The notes under the pieces were generated by a model that did not search any database, was not told the origin of the DNA, and worked only from the letters and a program-made list of their open reading frames with translations. A DNA stretch of 24,470 bases from positions 1 to 24,470 of the forward strand of contig CAZRXY010000116.1 in NCBI GenBank assembly GCA_964604155.1, written 5' to 3'. Position numbers and translations under genes: made by a program. Shown here piece by piece: positions 16,333-24,470 of the stretch (within the stretch, counting starts at the first letter, position 1; the number at the start of each line of letters is the position of its first letter). This DNA comes from Stygibacter sp964604155 (GTDB taxonomy: Bacteria; Cloacimonadota; Cloacimonadia; Cloacimonadales; TCS61).

Positions 16333-17777
16333 TTGCCAATCTCTTCCCTTGCCGCTCTCAAACTAAGCGGGTCAACGTATAAGGTCTTTTGATTCGTATA
16401 AGTAACATAGCCAGGTGCCGCACCCCGAGGTTTGCGGACATACCTTATCTGGGTATAATCCACGGGGACATTACTCGATTTGCCGGCTTTACTGAAATAT
16501 GCCGCCAGCCGGCAGCCCAGATTCAGTAAATTTTCCGGCAGATTTTGTCTCTTGAGATTCCGCAGTACTATATGAGTGCCTCTATATATCCGCGTGTGAA
16601 ACCACCAGTCGTCAGGTTTGGCTAATCTGGTAGAAATCAGATCGTTTTCAGAGCTATTGCGTCCAATGAGAAATTCCCAGTTTTCATCTATCTTTATGCG
16701 AGTGAGTCTTTCTGCTACAGGATTTTTACCACTTACAGCCTGGATTTTCTGCCCAGGGAGCAGGAGCGGAATTTCTGATAGTTTCGCTAAATCATTCTCG
16801 AGTTCTGTAATTTCACGTTTTGTTTTTTCTATCTGCTCTTTAATTATTATTCTGCCGGTCTTGGCTTTTCTGTATTTTTTATAGTAATAATTGATATTTT
16901 CCTGCAGTGATTTATCTGCCTGCAGTTTAATGGTGATTTCCGGCATTTCCGGCAAGAAGTAATTTATCAGCTTTATCTCCAGGGCACCGGGAATTATCTT
17001 TTGTCTGCTGGATTTTAGCAGTTCACCACGTTGCAGCCACTCATTTTCTTTTTGGGCATCACCCAGCTCTAAATTCAGTTTTTCCAGTTTGGCGATTTTC
17101 TTGTTTATCTCTCTTTCCAAGGTTTTCGCGTGAGCTTTTAGATTGCTGTCACTCAGTTTTTTCAAAAACCCCTTATAGTATAAAGCTTCCAGAAGGTCGT
17201 TTGTGGTGCCAAAACCATTTTTGCAATTTTCTATCACGCTCAGGCTGTCATCAAAGCCTAAGGGAAATTCCACTTTTGCCGCATAATTCGTAAATCCCGC
17301 AGGTGGAGCTTCATATTCAACTGCCGGTAGTATTTGGCGATAGGGATTTTCAGAAAGAGTAATTTTTTTGGCACAATCAATAATTATCAGCTTTTCTCCT
17401 TCTCGTCGCGTCAAAATTATATTTCCAAATTGCGGGATCAGCTCCAGAATCAACCGGAATTCCTGCTGCTGCAAAAGAGGATGTGGTTTGCTAAAATCCA
17501 GATTGATTATGCGGTCTGTATCAGAAATCCAAAGTTTTTCCAGCTTTGCCCGTCTCAGATGCTGCTCCATCATTGCCAGTTCTGGTGATTCAGTCCACTC
17601 TATCTCTTCCCGCTGCGAAAAAAAACAATAAGGACTCTGCTGGTTAAGGCTGATTTGCAAAAACCTGTCGCTATTGAAAACCAGCGCATACTGGTCACGC
17701 CAGCGGCGAACTGTTCTGTAAAAAAGCCCGGGTAAAATTGTCTCCCGGGCAAACTGAGCTAAATATTTATAATCCAT
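16311..17777 (-). CDS. rqcH: RqcH/NFACT-family ribosome quality-control protein (FbpA homologue)
   Basis: 488 residues, shorter than the ~570 usual in Firmicutes. The NFACT-N domain covers about residues 1-200 and keeps the Asp-Arg pair (D88-R89 in ISDTDRIINLDF) equivalent to the DR motif required for tail synthesis in Bacillus RqcH. Residues ~205-345 are a charged coiled coil (LEREINKKIAKLEKLNLELG). The C-terminal NFACT-R (DUF814) domain spans about 365-480, with FLIGRNSSEND, DDWWFHTRIYRGTHIVLR and the NVPVDYTQIRYVRKP strand. In characterised bacteria this protein binds stalled 50S-peptidyl-tRNA and adds C-terminal alanine tails. The start codon shares one base with the upstream stop (TAATG), so translation is coupled to the MORN lipoprotein gene. 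The shortening probably reflects a reduced middle region; I cannot confirm the HhH part. Confidence 0.85.
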   Translation of the reverse strand: MDYKYLAQFARETILPGLFYRTVRRWRDQYALVFNSDRFLQISLNQQSPYCFFSQREEIEWTESPELAMMEQHLRRAKLEKLWISDTDRIINLDFSKPHPLLQQQEFRLILELIPQFGNIILTRREGEKLIIIDCAKKITLSENPYRQILPAVEYEAPPAGFTNYAAKVEFPLGFDDSLSVIENCKNGFGTTNDLLEALYYKGFLKKLSDSNLKAHAKTLEREINKKIAKLEKLNLELGDAQKENEWLQRGELLKSSRQKIIPGALEIKLINYFLPEMPEITIKLQADKSLQENINYYYKKYRKAKTGRIIIKEQIEKTKREITELENDLAKLSEIPLLLPGQKIQAVSGKNPVAERLTRIKIDENWEFLIGRNSSENDLISTRLAKPDDWWFHTRIYRGTHIVLRNLKRQNLPENLLNLGCRLAAYFSKAGKSSNVPVDYTQIRYVRKPRGAAPGYVTYTNQKTLYVDPLSLRAAREEIGKWSNKQN

Positions 17778-18709
17778 TACTTATCATCAAAATCATAGCT
17801 TTCACCCACCTGAAATGGTGATTGCTTTTTAAGGGGTTCGCCGTTCTCGTCATAACGCTGCATGGGACCTATGTCACGATCCTCAGAAAACACTGTCTCC
17901 ATCTGTAGATTGCCGTTTTCCCAGAAATATTGCCACTTACCTTCCATTTTGCCATTCAAAAAATTACCTATCATCATGGCATTGCCATTGGTATAATACT
18001 GGATATATTCGCCATTATGATTGCCGTTGCGGGAATTACCCACCGTCTTCAAGCTGCCATCCCGATAATAATTGAGCCATTTGCCGTGAGCGATCCCTCC
18101 TACGTACGGCACGAAAGTGTTAATCTGCCCATTGGAATAATACTCTATATCACGCTCCAATACGGGTCCTCCGGGAGTATTTTCGTATATCTGTTCATGC
18201 TTCACACTACCATCTTCAAAAAATTCCAGTATCTTACGGATTTTCTCGATCTCTTCTCCCTCGTCATTCAATTCCGTGAACTGTTCACCCTCTTCCTGTT
18301 CTTCACGACGCCGACGCATAGCTTCCAGCACTCGCTCCTTCTCTTCTCCTTCCAGCTTGCGAACTTCTGCTCCGGGCTGGTTCATCAAGTCTGCATAAGG
18401 TCCCGTATAATTGATCTCTTCATTAGGCAGAGGTTCGTTTTGCGGTTCAGGCTCTACTGGCTCGTTTTGAGCAGATTGGTTAGGAGACGCATTGTAATCC
18501 TTAGTCTTTCGCAGGTCGATCTCACGCTTCACACTGCCATCTTCATAATACTCAATAGATTTTAATAGTTCTCGGGTGTCTCCACTTACTTTGTAAACGA
18601 TTACTTTTTTCCAGTTGCCGTTATCATACTTTTCCACTACTTCAGATATCTGGCGTGAGCAACCGCATAACAAAATGAATAATACCACGATCAGGGTAAC
18701 TCTTCGCAT
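17777..18709 (-). CDS. MORN-variant repeat lipoprotein (YwqK-like)
   Basis: 310 residues. The N-terminus is a lipoprotein signal with lipobox LLCGC, the modified Cys being residue 17. About six to seven repeats of the MORN_2/YwqK type follow ('YY.NG.......Y..G...G.W..YY.DG'), clearest in residues ~190-295 (EYYSNGQI, NYYRDGSLK, QYYTNGNAM, YFWENGNLQ). Residues ~75-165 are an acidic, Pro/Glu-rich and then Arg/Glu-rich low-complexity linker (EAMRRRREEQEEGEQ). The family is often annotated as 'toxin-antitoxin YwqK', but nothing here resembles a YwqJ toxin, so it is better regarded as an envelope lipoprotein of unknown function. The ribosome site AAGGAG (18722-18717) overlaps the stop codon of the upstream DUF368 gene. 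Confidence 0.8.
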   Translation of the reverse strand: MRRVTLIVVLFILLCGCSRQISEVVEKYDNGNWKKVIVYKVSGDTRELLKSIEYYEDGSVKREIDLRKTKDYNASPNQSAQNEPVEPEPQNEPLPNEEINYTGPYADLMNQPGAEVRKLEGEEKERVLEAMRRRREEQEEGEQFTELNDEGEEIEKIRKILEFFEDGSVKHEQIYENTPGGPVLERDIEYYSNGQINTFVPYVGGIAHGKWLNYYRDGSLKTVGNSRNGNHNGEYIQYYTNGNAMMIGNFLNGKMEGKWQYFWENGNLQMETVFSEDRDIGPMQRYDENGEPLKKQSPFQVGESYDFDDK

Positions 18710-18720
18710 TTTAATTCTCC

Positions 18721-19671
18721 TTAAATCTTTGATTTATATTTTTCTGACTGTCGTATAAACAGCCATACAAGAGCAAAACCGGCGACAAAGCTGAAAATAG
18801 ATAATAGCAGGTTGCTATTCAGAGGCGGCAATACATTTATCGAAGTGTAATGTACCTTACTATAATGCATCACAATTTTTTTGAAGGGCCACAATACATA
18901 TAAACTTGCTGCCATCAAACCCAGCAAAAAAGCTATCGTCTGAGAATGATACTTCCGCAGAAGCATCTGCAGAAGACGTGTAAAGAGTAGTGCTCCCAGC
19001 ACTGCACCCAGTCCCAGAGCACCAAGGTAAAAAAGATCTCTCGAATTCACCGCACTTACAGCATTTTTATATTGCCCCAGCAGCAGTAGTACGAAGGAGC
19101 CGCTAATGCCGGGCAGGATCATGGCGCTTATCGCCAAAGCTCCGCTGAAGGCTGCAAAAAATAATTGCCAGATCCCATTATATTCACCGGGAATCATTGC
19201 ATCCGCTTGTGCTTTTAATTCCATTTTATGGTCATTCAGATGCCCAAATCCTATCGAAAGGCATAACAAAAATATAATACCGGCAAGTAACCAGACAAAT
19301 TCCGGTAACCGGCGCCTTTGCATCATCTTCCACGGTATCGCCATAGAAGGAATTATCAGACCGATAAAAAAAGCATAAGTGGGATCATGCTGTTCTTCCA
19401 GAAAATATTCTATCACGCGTGATAGCAGCACGATTGCCATCGCTGCACCTAAAACCAGCCGCAAGAGAAACCAGAAATCTATCCGTTTGAGTGCCACCCT
19501 TATTTCACCAGAGAAACATTCTTTAATGAATCTGCCGTCTATATTGCTCACAGCATTTATCAAACGCTCATAAATGCCCAATATCAATGCGAATGTGCCT
19601 CCGCTGATACCTGGAATGATATTTGCTACACCGATTAAAAAACCTTTGATTAGATCACCGATTATTACCAT
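18721..19671 (-). CDS. DUF368 polytopic membrane protein (PopT-like polyprenyl-phosphate translocase)
   Basis: 316 residues with about eight hydrophobic helices. The two family signature loops, in inverted-repeat halves, are IIPGISGG (residues 18-25) and ILPGISGS (185-192). DUF368 proteins were recently shown in other bacteria to recycle undecaprenyl phosphate across the cytoplasmic membrane (PopT), returning the lipid carrier used for peptidoglycan and other glycans. The function here is transferred from the family. The start at 19671 is preceded by AAGTGAG, which overlaps the surE stop; the gap to surE is 7 nt. The next gene (lipoprotein) starts 11 nt after its stop, so the operon is continuous. 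Confidence 0.85.
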   Translation of the reverse strand: MVIIGDLIKGFLIGVANIIPGISGGTFALILGIYERLINAVSNIDGRFIKECFSGEIRVALKRIDFWFLLRLVLGAAMAIVLLSRVIEYFLEEQHDPTYAFFIGLIIPSMAIPWKMMQRRRLPEFVWLLAGIIFLLCLSIGFGHLNDHKMELKAQADAMIPGEYNGIWQLFFAAFSGALAISAMILPGISGSFVLLLLGQYKNAVSAVNSRDLFYLGALGLGAVLGALLFTRLLQMLLRKYHSQTIAFLLGLMAASLYVLWPFKKIVMHYSKVHYTSINVLPPLNSNLLLSIFSFVAGFALVWLFIRQSEKYKSKI

Positions 19672-19678
19672 AAAATAC

Positions 19679-20440
19679 TCACTTAAGTTCGCTGGCTACG
19701 CTTTCCAGCCAGCTCTGGTAACGGTGATTAGATGCCTTTTTGCTGAAATCAGGATAAATAGGACTTATCGAGACATAATTTTCCTGAATCACTGCCGTAT
19801 CTGCTTCCTTATCCTCAGCCCAGATGACTTCACCGGATATCCAATACAGCTTGTTCCCACGTGGAGCATTGATCTCAGTCACGAAATTTTCATAATGACG
19901 GTGCCCGGGATGAGTGATCTTCACACCTCGTATCTGATCAATACTCACATTGGGCACATTTATATTAAGCACCTCCTGCGGCTTAATCTCATCTGCAATA
20001 CCCGCTGCCAGCAGGCGAGTGAGATATTCCGCAGCCGTGTCGTAAAGCACATCTGTAAAGCTTGTTACTGAAATCGCCAGCGATGGGTAACCCACAAAAC
20101 TGGCTTCTATCGCTGCTGCCACAGTCCCGGAATATAAAATGTCTTCTGCCATATTCTGTCCCTGATTGATCCCGGAAATCACCAGATCAAAAGCCTCACC
20201 GCCAAAAATGTGATACGCAATCAATACACTGTCTGTAGGCTTGCCTGCCACAGAAAAACGCTTCTCACCATGCTTGAATAACCGTACCGGCGCATGCAGC
20301 GTGATGGAATGCGATGCCGCACTCTGCTGGGTCTGAGGCGCACAATAAGTGATATCGTGACCCGCCTCCAATAAATGACGCCCCAGTACATTTATCCCAG
20401 GTGCCTCTATGCCATCATCATTGGTAAGTAATATTCTCAT
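19679..20440 (-). CDS. surE: 5'/3'-nucleotidase SurE
   Basis: 253 residues from the ATG at 20440, chosen because AGAAGG lies a few bases upstream and the protein then begins MRILLTNDDG, exactly as in characterised SurE proteins; a GTG two codons earlier (20446) is unlikely. Metal-binding residues are visible: Asp8-Asp9 in NDDG, Ser40 in the QTQQSAASHS stretch, and Asn92 in SGINQGQN. The later YSGTVAAAIEA block is also typical. SurE is a metal-dependent phosphatase acting on nucleoside monophosphates. Length is normal for the family. It is the first gene of the five-gene minus-strand operon; upstream AGTCAA (20500-20505, TTGACT on its strand) might be a -35 box but no clear -10 follows. Confidence 0.95.
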   Translation of the reverse strand: MRILLTNDDGIEAPGINVLGRHLLEAGHDITYCAPQTQQSAASHSITLHAPVRLFKHGEKRFSVAGKPTDSVLIAYHIFGGEAFDLVISGINQGQNMAEDILYSGTVAAAIEASFVGYPSLAISVTSFTDVLYDTAAEYLTRLLAAGIADEIKPQEVLNINVPNVSIDQIRGVKITHPGHRHYENFVTEINAPRGNKLYWISGEVIWAEDKEADTAVIQENYVSISPIYPDFSKKASNHRYQSWLESVASELK

Positions 20441-20573
20441 ATACACCTTCTTTTTTATCTTTTCTCTTACCGGTACTTTTTTTAACTCTTTCTATTTCCA
20501 GTCAATCCTTTATTTTTTACACCACATTTCAGGACGATACCTTTTGTAACGGAGTGAATTGATAAAGATTTTA

Positions 20574-20607
20574 TAAAAAGCAAGCCCCCGTCGAAATGGG
20601 GGCTTGC
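20574..20607 (-). terminator. Strong rho-independent terminator of the right-hand giant gene
   Basis: Perfect 10-bp stem GCAAGCCCCC (20580-20589) and GGGGGCTTGC (20598-20607) with an 8-base loop. On the minus strand the stem is followed directly by TTTTTAT. On the plus strand no T-run follows, so it acts for the minus-strand gene ending at 20679. It separates that gene from the surE operon. Confidence 0.9.
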
Positions 20608-20620
20608 GAACATGCAAATT

Positions 20621-20667
20621 CGGGTCTTTTTACCGGGAACAAATTTTACTCTGAGGTTAAAGACCCG
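20621..20667 (-). other. Second stem-loop in the 3' untranslated region
   Basis: CGGGTCTTT (20621-20629) pairs perfectly with AAAGACCCG (20659-20667); a further ACC/GGT stretch can pair inside with a small bulge, leaving a loop of about 20 bases. It starts 12 nt after the stop codon at 20679-20681 on the minus strand and precedes the terminator. No T-run follows it, so it is more likely an RNA-protecting or structural element than a terminator. Confidence 0.6.
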
Positions 20668-20678
20668 ATTCGGCCTGA

Positions 20679-23600
20679 TTATTTCATGAGTACCATTTTC
20701 TTGGTTGTAGTAAAATCACCGGTTCTTATCTTGTAGAAATACAATCCTGAAGATACTTTTTTATTCTGGTCATTCTCGCCTGTCCAGGTGAGCCGGTAAA
20801 TTCCGGCAGTTTGATATTCATCAACAAGGGTGCGAACTTTTTGACCCTTAAGGTTATAGATTTCTATGTAAACCATCCCATCATCTTTTATAGAATAAGA
20901 GAAGTTTGTTGTAGGATTAAATGGGTTTGGATAATTATCACCCATGGCATTAACGCCGAGGATAACATCCAGATCGGCATCGTTTGGCATCCAGTGGCAG
21001 ACAAAATCCAATTGAGCTATATCAGATTCTATTCCTGAGGTGAAATGGGCAGAAACACCCGCCTGATATTCAACCTCATTGGCAAAGATATCCAGAGATG
21101 CGAGATCAAATTCAGTCTGAGTGGTTTGTCCCACCAGATTATTATCTACATACACGTTGTAATAATCGAGGTGACGGGTAGGTATTTCGCCTTGAGAAAT
21201 CGTTACTTCATCCAGATCGAGGTAGAACATATCGGTTACGTTAAAGTGCCTGAAAGCAAGGTAAATCTGACCGGTGTATCCATCGATAGCGACGGTGCGT
21301 TCATACCACTCACCAGGATCGCGACTCCCTTTAGGATGGCTTCTCACTATTTTGGATTCGCTGCGGGCTGTCATGGTTTCTTCAAAAAGCAGCGTGAAAT
21401 CGGCGGGGTCTGTACCGGTGGTGGAAACGTATACGCCGTAATGTTCTGAGGGCCAGGTGGCATCTTGAGCACAAACAAAGTAATTGATCTGTCCATCATA
21501 ATCCATCTGCACGGGTGGCGTGATCAGCCAGTTATCAGGCGAAAGAGCGCCGGGACCGGGAGGATTAAGATATGAAGCAGAATAAGCGAGACCTGTGCCT
21601 TCATAGGCATCCAGCCCAAGAGCTGCGCCATCATCCCAGCCATAGCCGTCGTCATCAGCATCTACAAAAGTCCAGCCAGCGGGGGGCCAGGTCTCAAAGC
21701 CCTCTTCGAGAAGAACTTCATATTCATTAAACTGCGGTTCAGACCAGGTGAACAGTCCGGTAGTTTCATCAACGTTCAGATTTGAGGGAGGAGCTATCAG
21801 CTCTAATAGCTCGGCATTAAGCGTTGTTGCATCTGTGATCTGGATATTAGTCTGTTCATAATTTTCATAGCCAGCCAGTGTAATACTTAGATTATAAACA
21901 GTTTTCCACACTTCTGGCCATACCACCATATTATTTGTGACTACGGCTTCATAGATATGCTGTTCATCGACGCTGCTGAGCACAACTTGAGCACCGTTTG
22001 CCGAATCACCGCTATTGGTGACGACATTTATTGTAACCGGCGCATACATATTGAAACCGAGTTCGTTTGTGAATGTGGGTGCAGAAAGAACGCCGTTTGT
22101 GTACATGGCACGGATGCAGTATTCATAGGTGCCCGGTTCAGTGATCTGCTGCCAGGTTACATCTTCATATACAGTGTCCTGAATACCGTCTTCAACGAGG
22201 TCCCAGTTTTCATAATTTTCTTCATCGTCAGCAAAACCCCTGAAGATGGCATATCCTTCCAGTGCTCTTTCGTGGCGTTTCACGTCCTGCCCGATTTTGG
22301 CAGCGAGAGAAAGCTTAATAGAGCGGTCTTCCGGTTCACCTATATACACATCATCAATGTCCCAGCCGGAATAAACAACTGAGCTATCGGAGCCAAAGTG
22401 GAAACGGAACATTACATCCTCGCCGTCAAATTGAGAAAGATCAAATGTTGCCATCACCCAGCCACTGGAATTATTGCTGTAGCAAGGCTCTCCCGGGATG
22501 CCGGAATTACTTGTAGAAGCAGCATCTTCGGGATAGCCGCCGACTGGTGTAATCAATTGCCAGGTAGCACCCTCATCAAGGGAAATTTTCACATTTCCGC
22601 CATCGAAATAGTTTTCTATATCGTACCAGTGGTAGAATGTGAGCTGAGATTCATCTGAGGGCACTTCGATTACTGGCGTATATAGGGAGCTATTGGCACT
22701 ATTTGGGTACTGGGCATTGGGCCAGGCACTCCAGCAGTTTTCTCCACTCCAGGCATTGCCGGCATTGCAACCATTTGCCCATTCCCAGCCAGCTTCAGCA
22801 GTGAATTCACCATCATCATCTTCAAAATCGAAGAATGATTCTAAAAGTCCACTGGGAGAATGCCAGCTCATATAGGCGTTACCGGCATGATTTAATTCCA
22901 CATAGGCATCATGAGGAGGATAAGCCAGCTCTGTGAGCATTATATCAAAAACGGTGTTCTGATAGATATCAATATTATCTTCAGCAGTCATAAAATTAAA
23001 GAGTTCAATTTCAATATCATAATTACTCATCCAAATGCCATTTATCACGCAAACGCCGGTTTCATCGGCAATACCCTCATAATGCGGGTAATTTCCTTCC
23101 GGATCGGGCTCGGTGGCATCAAGCTCTACAAGCGCACCTGCAGCTATATCGCCTACATTAGTGGTGATATTCACCGTGAGAGATGCCGAGTTATTTTTTG
23201 CCAGCCAATTGGAAATAGCCGGATCAGATAGTACGTTATTGGTGTATTCTGCTCTCACAGCATAGCGATAAAGTCCGGTTTCCACTTCATTCCAGGAGGG
23301 ATCAATATAAGTGGTATCGGCAATTCCGCTGATAACATCTTCCCAGAGTTCGGGATTATTTTCATCACCATAGACCATACGGTAGAGAGCATAGCTTTCT
23401 ATTATGCGAGTGTTATCATAGTCGGGAGGATTCAGGTCGGCGATGTGGCGGATGAGCGGATGCTCATATTCACGGTTTTCCGGAAGTCCCACATAGACAT
23501 CATCTATATACCAGCCCTGGTAGGTGACAGAGCCATCTGAGCCAAAGTGAAATTTAAACATCACATCTTCACCCTGATAAGCTCCAATTTCAAAGGTTGC

Positions 23601-24470
23601 CATACTCCAGGTTTGCGTATAGCCATTAAAAACCGGTTCTCCACTAAGTCCAACTGCAGTACCTGGATAGCCTCCTACCGGTTCTATTATAGACCAGCTT
23701 GAGCCTCCATCAGTGGATATTTTAACGTTTCCGCCGTCCCAGTAGCTTTCAATATCCATCCAGTGCCAGAACGTGAGAACTGCGTCATCGGTGGGGATAT
23801 AAACTTCTGGAGTGGTTAGCTGATGATCTGCATTATTGCCATATTGAGCATTGAGGATAGTACCCCACACGTTGCTGCCACTATAGGCACCAGCCATGGA
23901 GTCTGTACCCCAGGCCCAGCCGGAATTTGCAGTGAATTCTCCATCATCCTGTTCAAAATCCCAGAAATTTGCTGCTCCGCCGGAGGGAGAGTGCCAGATA
24001 AGTTCTGCTTCCGTATCAGTTTGATTTACTGTGGCGATCAGATCATAAGGTGCAATAGCGATTTCATTGACGATGATGTCACCCAGGTCTGTATCGGTTG
24101 CACCAATAACAGCTTCGCCGATAAATATTTCATAGCCTTCCGTGATAATTACCAATTGATAGGTATTTGAGGCATAGAGAGTGTTAATGTTAAAGTATCC
24201 ATTTTCATCTGTGATACCCTCGTGGACGCCCATACCGCTGAAAGTTAATTCAGCATTTGCCAATCCAATATCCGGATAATCTGAGCCGACAACGCGTCCG
24301 GTAACTTCCACCTGAGGTACGGGCTGCAGATAGAAATCCTGTTCCGTGGTTACATTTTCAGTTATCACCACCGTCTGGATATCCTGGCTGTGGGCAAAGA
24401 GGGTAGCCTGAGCCTGGTAGGTGCCTTCAAAAAGACCCGGGAATATATAATGACCATTAGCTGCGGTATA
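20679..24470 (-). CDS. Large secreted multidomain protein with T9SS-type C-terminus, 5' end outside the window
   Basis: 1,263 residues are visible. The frame stays open to the right edge: codons upstream of the GTG at 24371 continue in frame as YTAANGHYIFPGLFEGTY and on, the end of another carboxypeptidase-regulatory-like domain, so 24371 is not the start. From N to C: that partial domain; a second such domain (GRVVGSDYP..., nt ~24315-24060); unit A and unit B, each with a MAM/immune-inhibitor-A-like sandwich (DGGNVKIS, WYIDDVYVG or WDIDDVYIG), an FN3-like segment and a regulatory-like domain; then a cleaved-adhesin/choice-of-anchor J-like domain (GFETWPPAGWTFVDADDDGY, nt ~21740-21190) and a FlgD-like sorting domain (NYPNPFNPTT, IYNLKGQKVRTLV, SGLYFYKI, KKMVLMK). 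Probably a surface adhesin or a secreted enzyme whose catalytic domain, such as a protease, lies beyond the edge. Confidence 0.9.
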   Translation of the reverse strand, partial: YTAANGHYIFPGLFEGTYQAQATLFAHSQDIQTVVITENVTTEQDFYLQPVPQVEVTGRVVGSDYPDIGLANAELTFSGMGVHEGITDENGYFNINTLYASNTYQLVIITEGYEIFIGEAVIGATDTDLGDIIVNEIAIAPYDLIATVNQTDTEAELIWHSPSGGAANFWDFEQDDGEFTANSGWAWGTDSMAGAYSGSNVWGTILNAQYGNNADHQLTTPEVYIPTDDAVLTFWHWMDIESYWDGGNVKISTDGGSSWSIIEPVGGYPGTAVGLSGEPVFNGYTQTWSMATFEIGAYQGEDVMFKFHFGSDGSVTYQGWYIDDVYVGLPENREYEHPLIRHIADLNPPDYDNTRIIESYALYRMVYGDENNPELWEDVISGIADTTYIDPSWNEVETGLYRYAVRAEYTNNVLSDPAISNWLAKNNSASLTVNITTNVGDIAAGALVELDATEPDPEGNYPHYEGIADETGVCVINGIWMSNYDIEIELFNFMTAEDNIDIYQNTVFDIMLTELAYPPHDAYVELNHAGNAYMSWHSPSGLLESFFDFEDDDGEFTAEAGWEWANGCNAGNAWSGENCWSAWPNAQYPNSANSSLYTPVIEVPSDESQLTFYHWYDIENYFDGGNVKISLDEGATWQLITPVGGYPEDAASTSNSGIPGEPCYSNNSSGWVMATFDLSQFDGEDVMFRFHFGSDSSVVYSGWDIDDVYIGEPEDRSIKLSLAAKIGQDVKRHERALEGYAIFRGFADDEENYENWDLVEDGIQDTVYEDVTWQQITEPGTYEYCIRAMYTNGVLSAPTFTNELGFNMYAPVTINVVTNSGDSANGAQVVLSSVDEQHIYEAVVTNNMVVWPEVWKTVYNLSITLAGYENYEQTNIQITDATTLNAELLELIAPPSNLNVDETTGLFTWSEPQFNEYEVLLEEGFETWPPAGWTFVDADDDGYGWDDGAALGLDAYEGTGLAYSASYLNPPGPGALSPDNWLITPPVQMDYDGQINYFVCAQDATWPSEHYGVYVSTTGTDPADFTLLFEETMTARSESKIVRSHPKGSRDPGEWYERTVAIDGYTGQIYLAFRHFNVTDMFYLDLDEVTISQGEIPTRHLDYYNVYVDNNLVGQTTQTEFDLASLDIFANEVEYQAGVSAHFTSGIESDIAQLDFVCHWMPNDADLDVILGVNAMGDNYPNPFNPTTNFSYSIKDDGMVYIEIYNLKGQKVRTLVDEYQTAGIYRLTWTGENDQNKKVSSGLYFYKIRTGDFTTTKKMVLMK
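21800..24060 (-). repeat. Tandem duplication of a ~1.13-kb multidomain unit
   Basis: Two successive units in the right-hand giant protein share the same order and many residues. Unit A starts near APYDLIATV and WHSPSGG (nt ~24060), unit B near PPHDAYVEL and WHSPSGL (nt ~22925). Shared landmarks are DFE.DDGEFTA..GW.W, NAQY, FHFGSD.SV.Y.GW.IDDVY.G and RAEYTN or RAMYTN.VLS. A third, shorter iteration begins at PPSNLNVDE (nt ~21790), with a different sandwich domain in place of the first module. Confidence 0.8.

Noticed and set aside
17930..18565. 211-codon plus-strand frame opposite the MORN lipoprotein gene
   Set aside because: It is antisense to a gene with clear lipobox and repeats; hydrophobic residues reflect the complement of acidic codons. 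No ribosome site or operon context.
17777..18709. Toxin-antitoxin call for the YwqK-like protein
   Set aside because: The name comes from the YwqJ/YwqK pair, but no toxin-like neighbour is present and the protein has a lipoprotein signal.
19574..20071. 165-codon plus-strand frame opposite DUF368 and surE
   Set aside because: Antisense shadow crossing the junction of two well-supported genes.

Overview
The window reads as a chromosomal segment of an uncultured Gram-negative bacterium of the FCB superphylum, most likely Cloacimonadota or a close relative. The pointers are three secreted proteins ending in the FlgD-like C-terminal domain (NPFNP or NPFTP motif, then IYN.KGQ or IYTFSGE, then a closing 'SGLYFYKI..G....KKMVLMK'-type strand), which is usual for type IX (Por) secretion cargo; a PorV/UPF0164-like outer-membrane protein; and several outer-membrane-type proteins. 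By eye the sequence is moderately AT-rich. The phylum assignment rests on protein style, not on a marker gene.

Layout. (1) 1-3068: a gene-poor accessory block. Two copies of a ~225-bp repeat face each other in inverted orientation (1-231 and 2844-3068) and bracket one minus-strand gene for a secreted BNR/Asp-box propeller protein (1015-2265), with long non-coding flanks that carry simple tandem repeats. (2) 3194-15435: a tight plus-strand operon of four genes: a two-helix small membrane protein, an outer-membrane barrel-like protein, a giant ~3,146-residue secreted protein with about 23 tandem carboxypeptidase-regulatory-like domains, and a PorV/UPF0164-like outer-membrane protein. (3) 15436-20440: a compact five-gene minus-strand operon in the order surE, DUF368/PopT-like transporter, MORN-repeat lipoprotein, RqcH/NFACT protein and PflX-like radical SAM protein, joined by overlaps or gaps of 11 nt or less. 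It meets operon 2 tail to tail with no intergenic base. (4) 20574-24470: a strong minus-strand terminator and the 3' part of a second large secreted multidomain protein whose reading frame runs off the right edge.

How it fits together: most coding capacity goes to large cell-surface or secreted proteins built from beta-sandwich modules, with candidate outer-membrane partners beside the largest one. The housekeeping operon combines nucleotide hydrolysis, lipid-carrier recycling, ribosome rescue and an orphan Fe-S enzyme. The most unusual features are the structured inverted repeat pair around a lone surface-protein gene and the giant-protein/barrel/PorV-like operon, a plausible dedicated surface-fibre module. 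No transposase, integrase, CRISPR array, tRNA or rRNA was recognised.

Several starts were reassigned from the longest possible frame using Shine-Dalgarno sequences or signal peptides: 2265, 3482, 5013 and 20440. The apparent GTG start at 24371 is not a real start.
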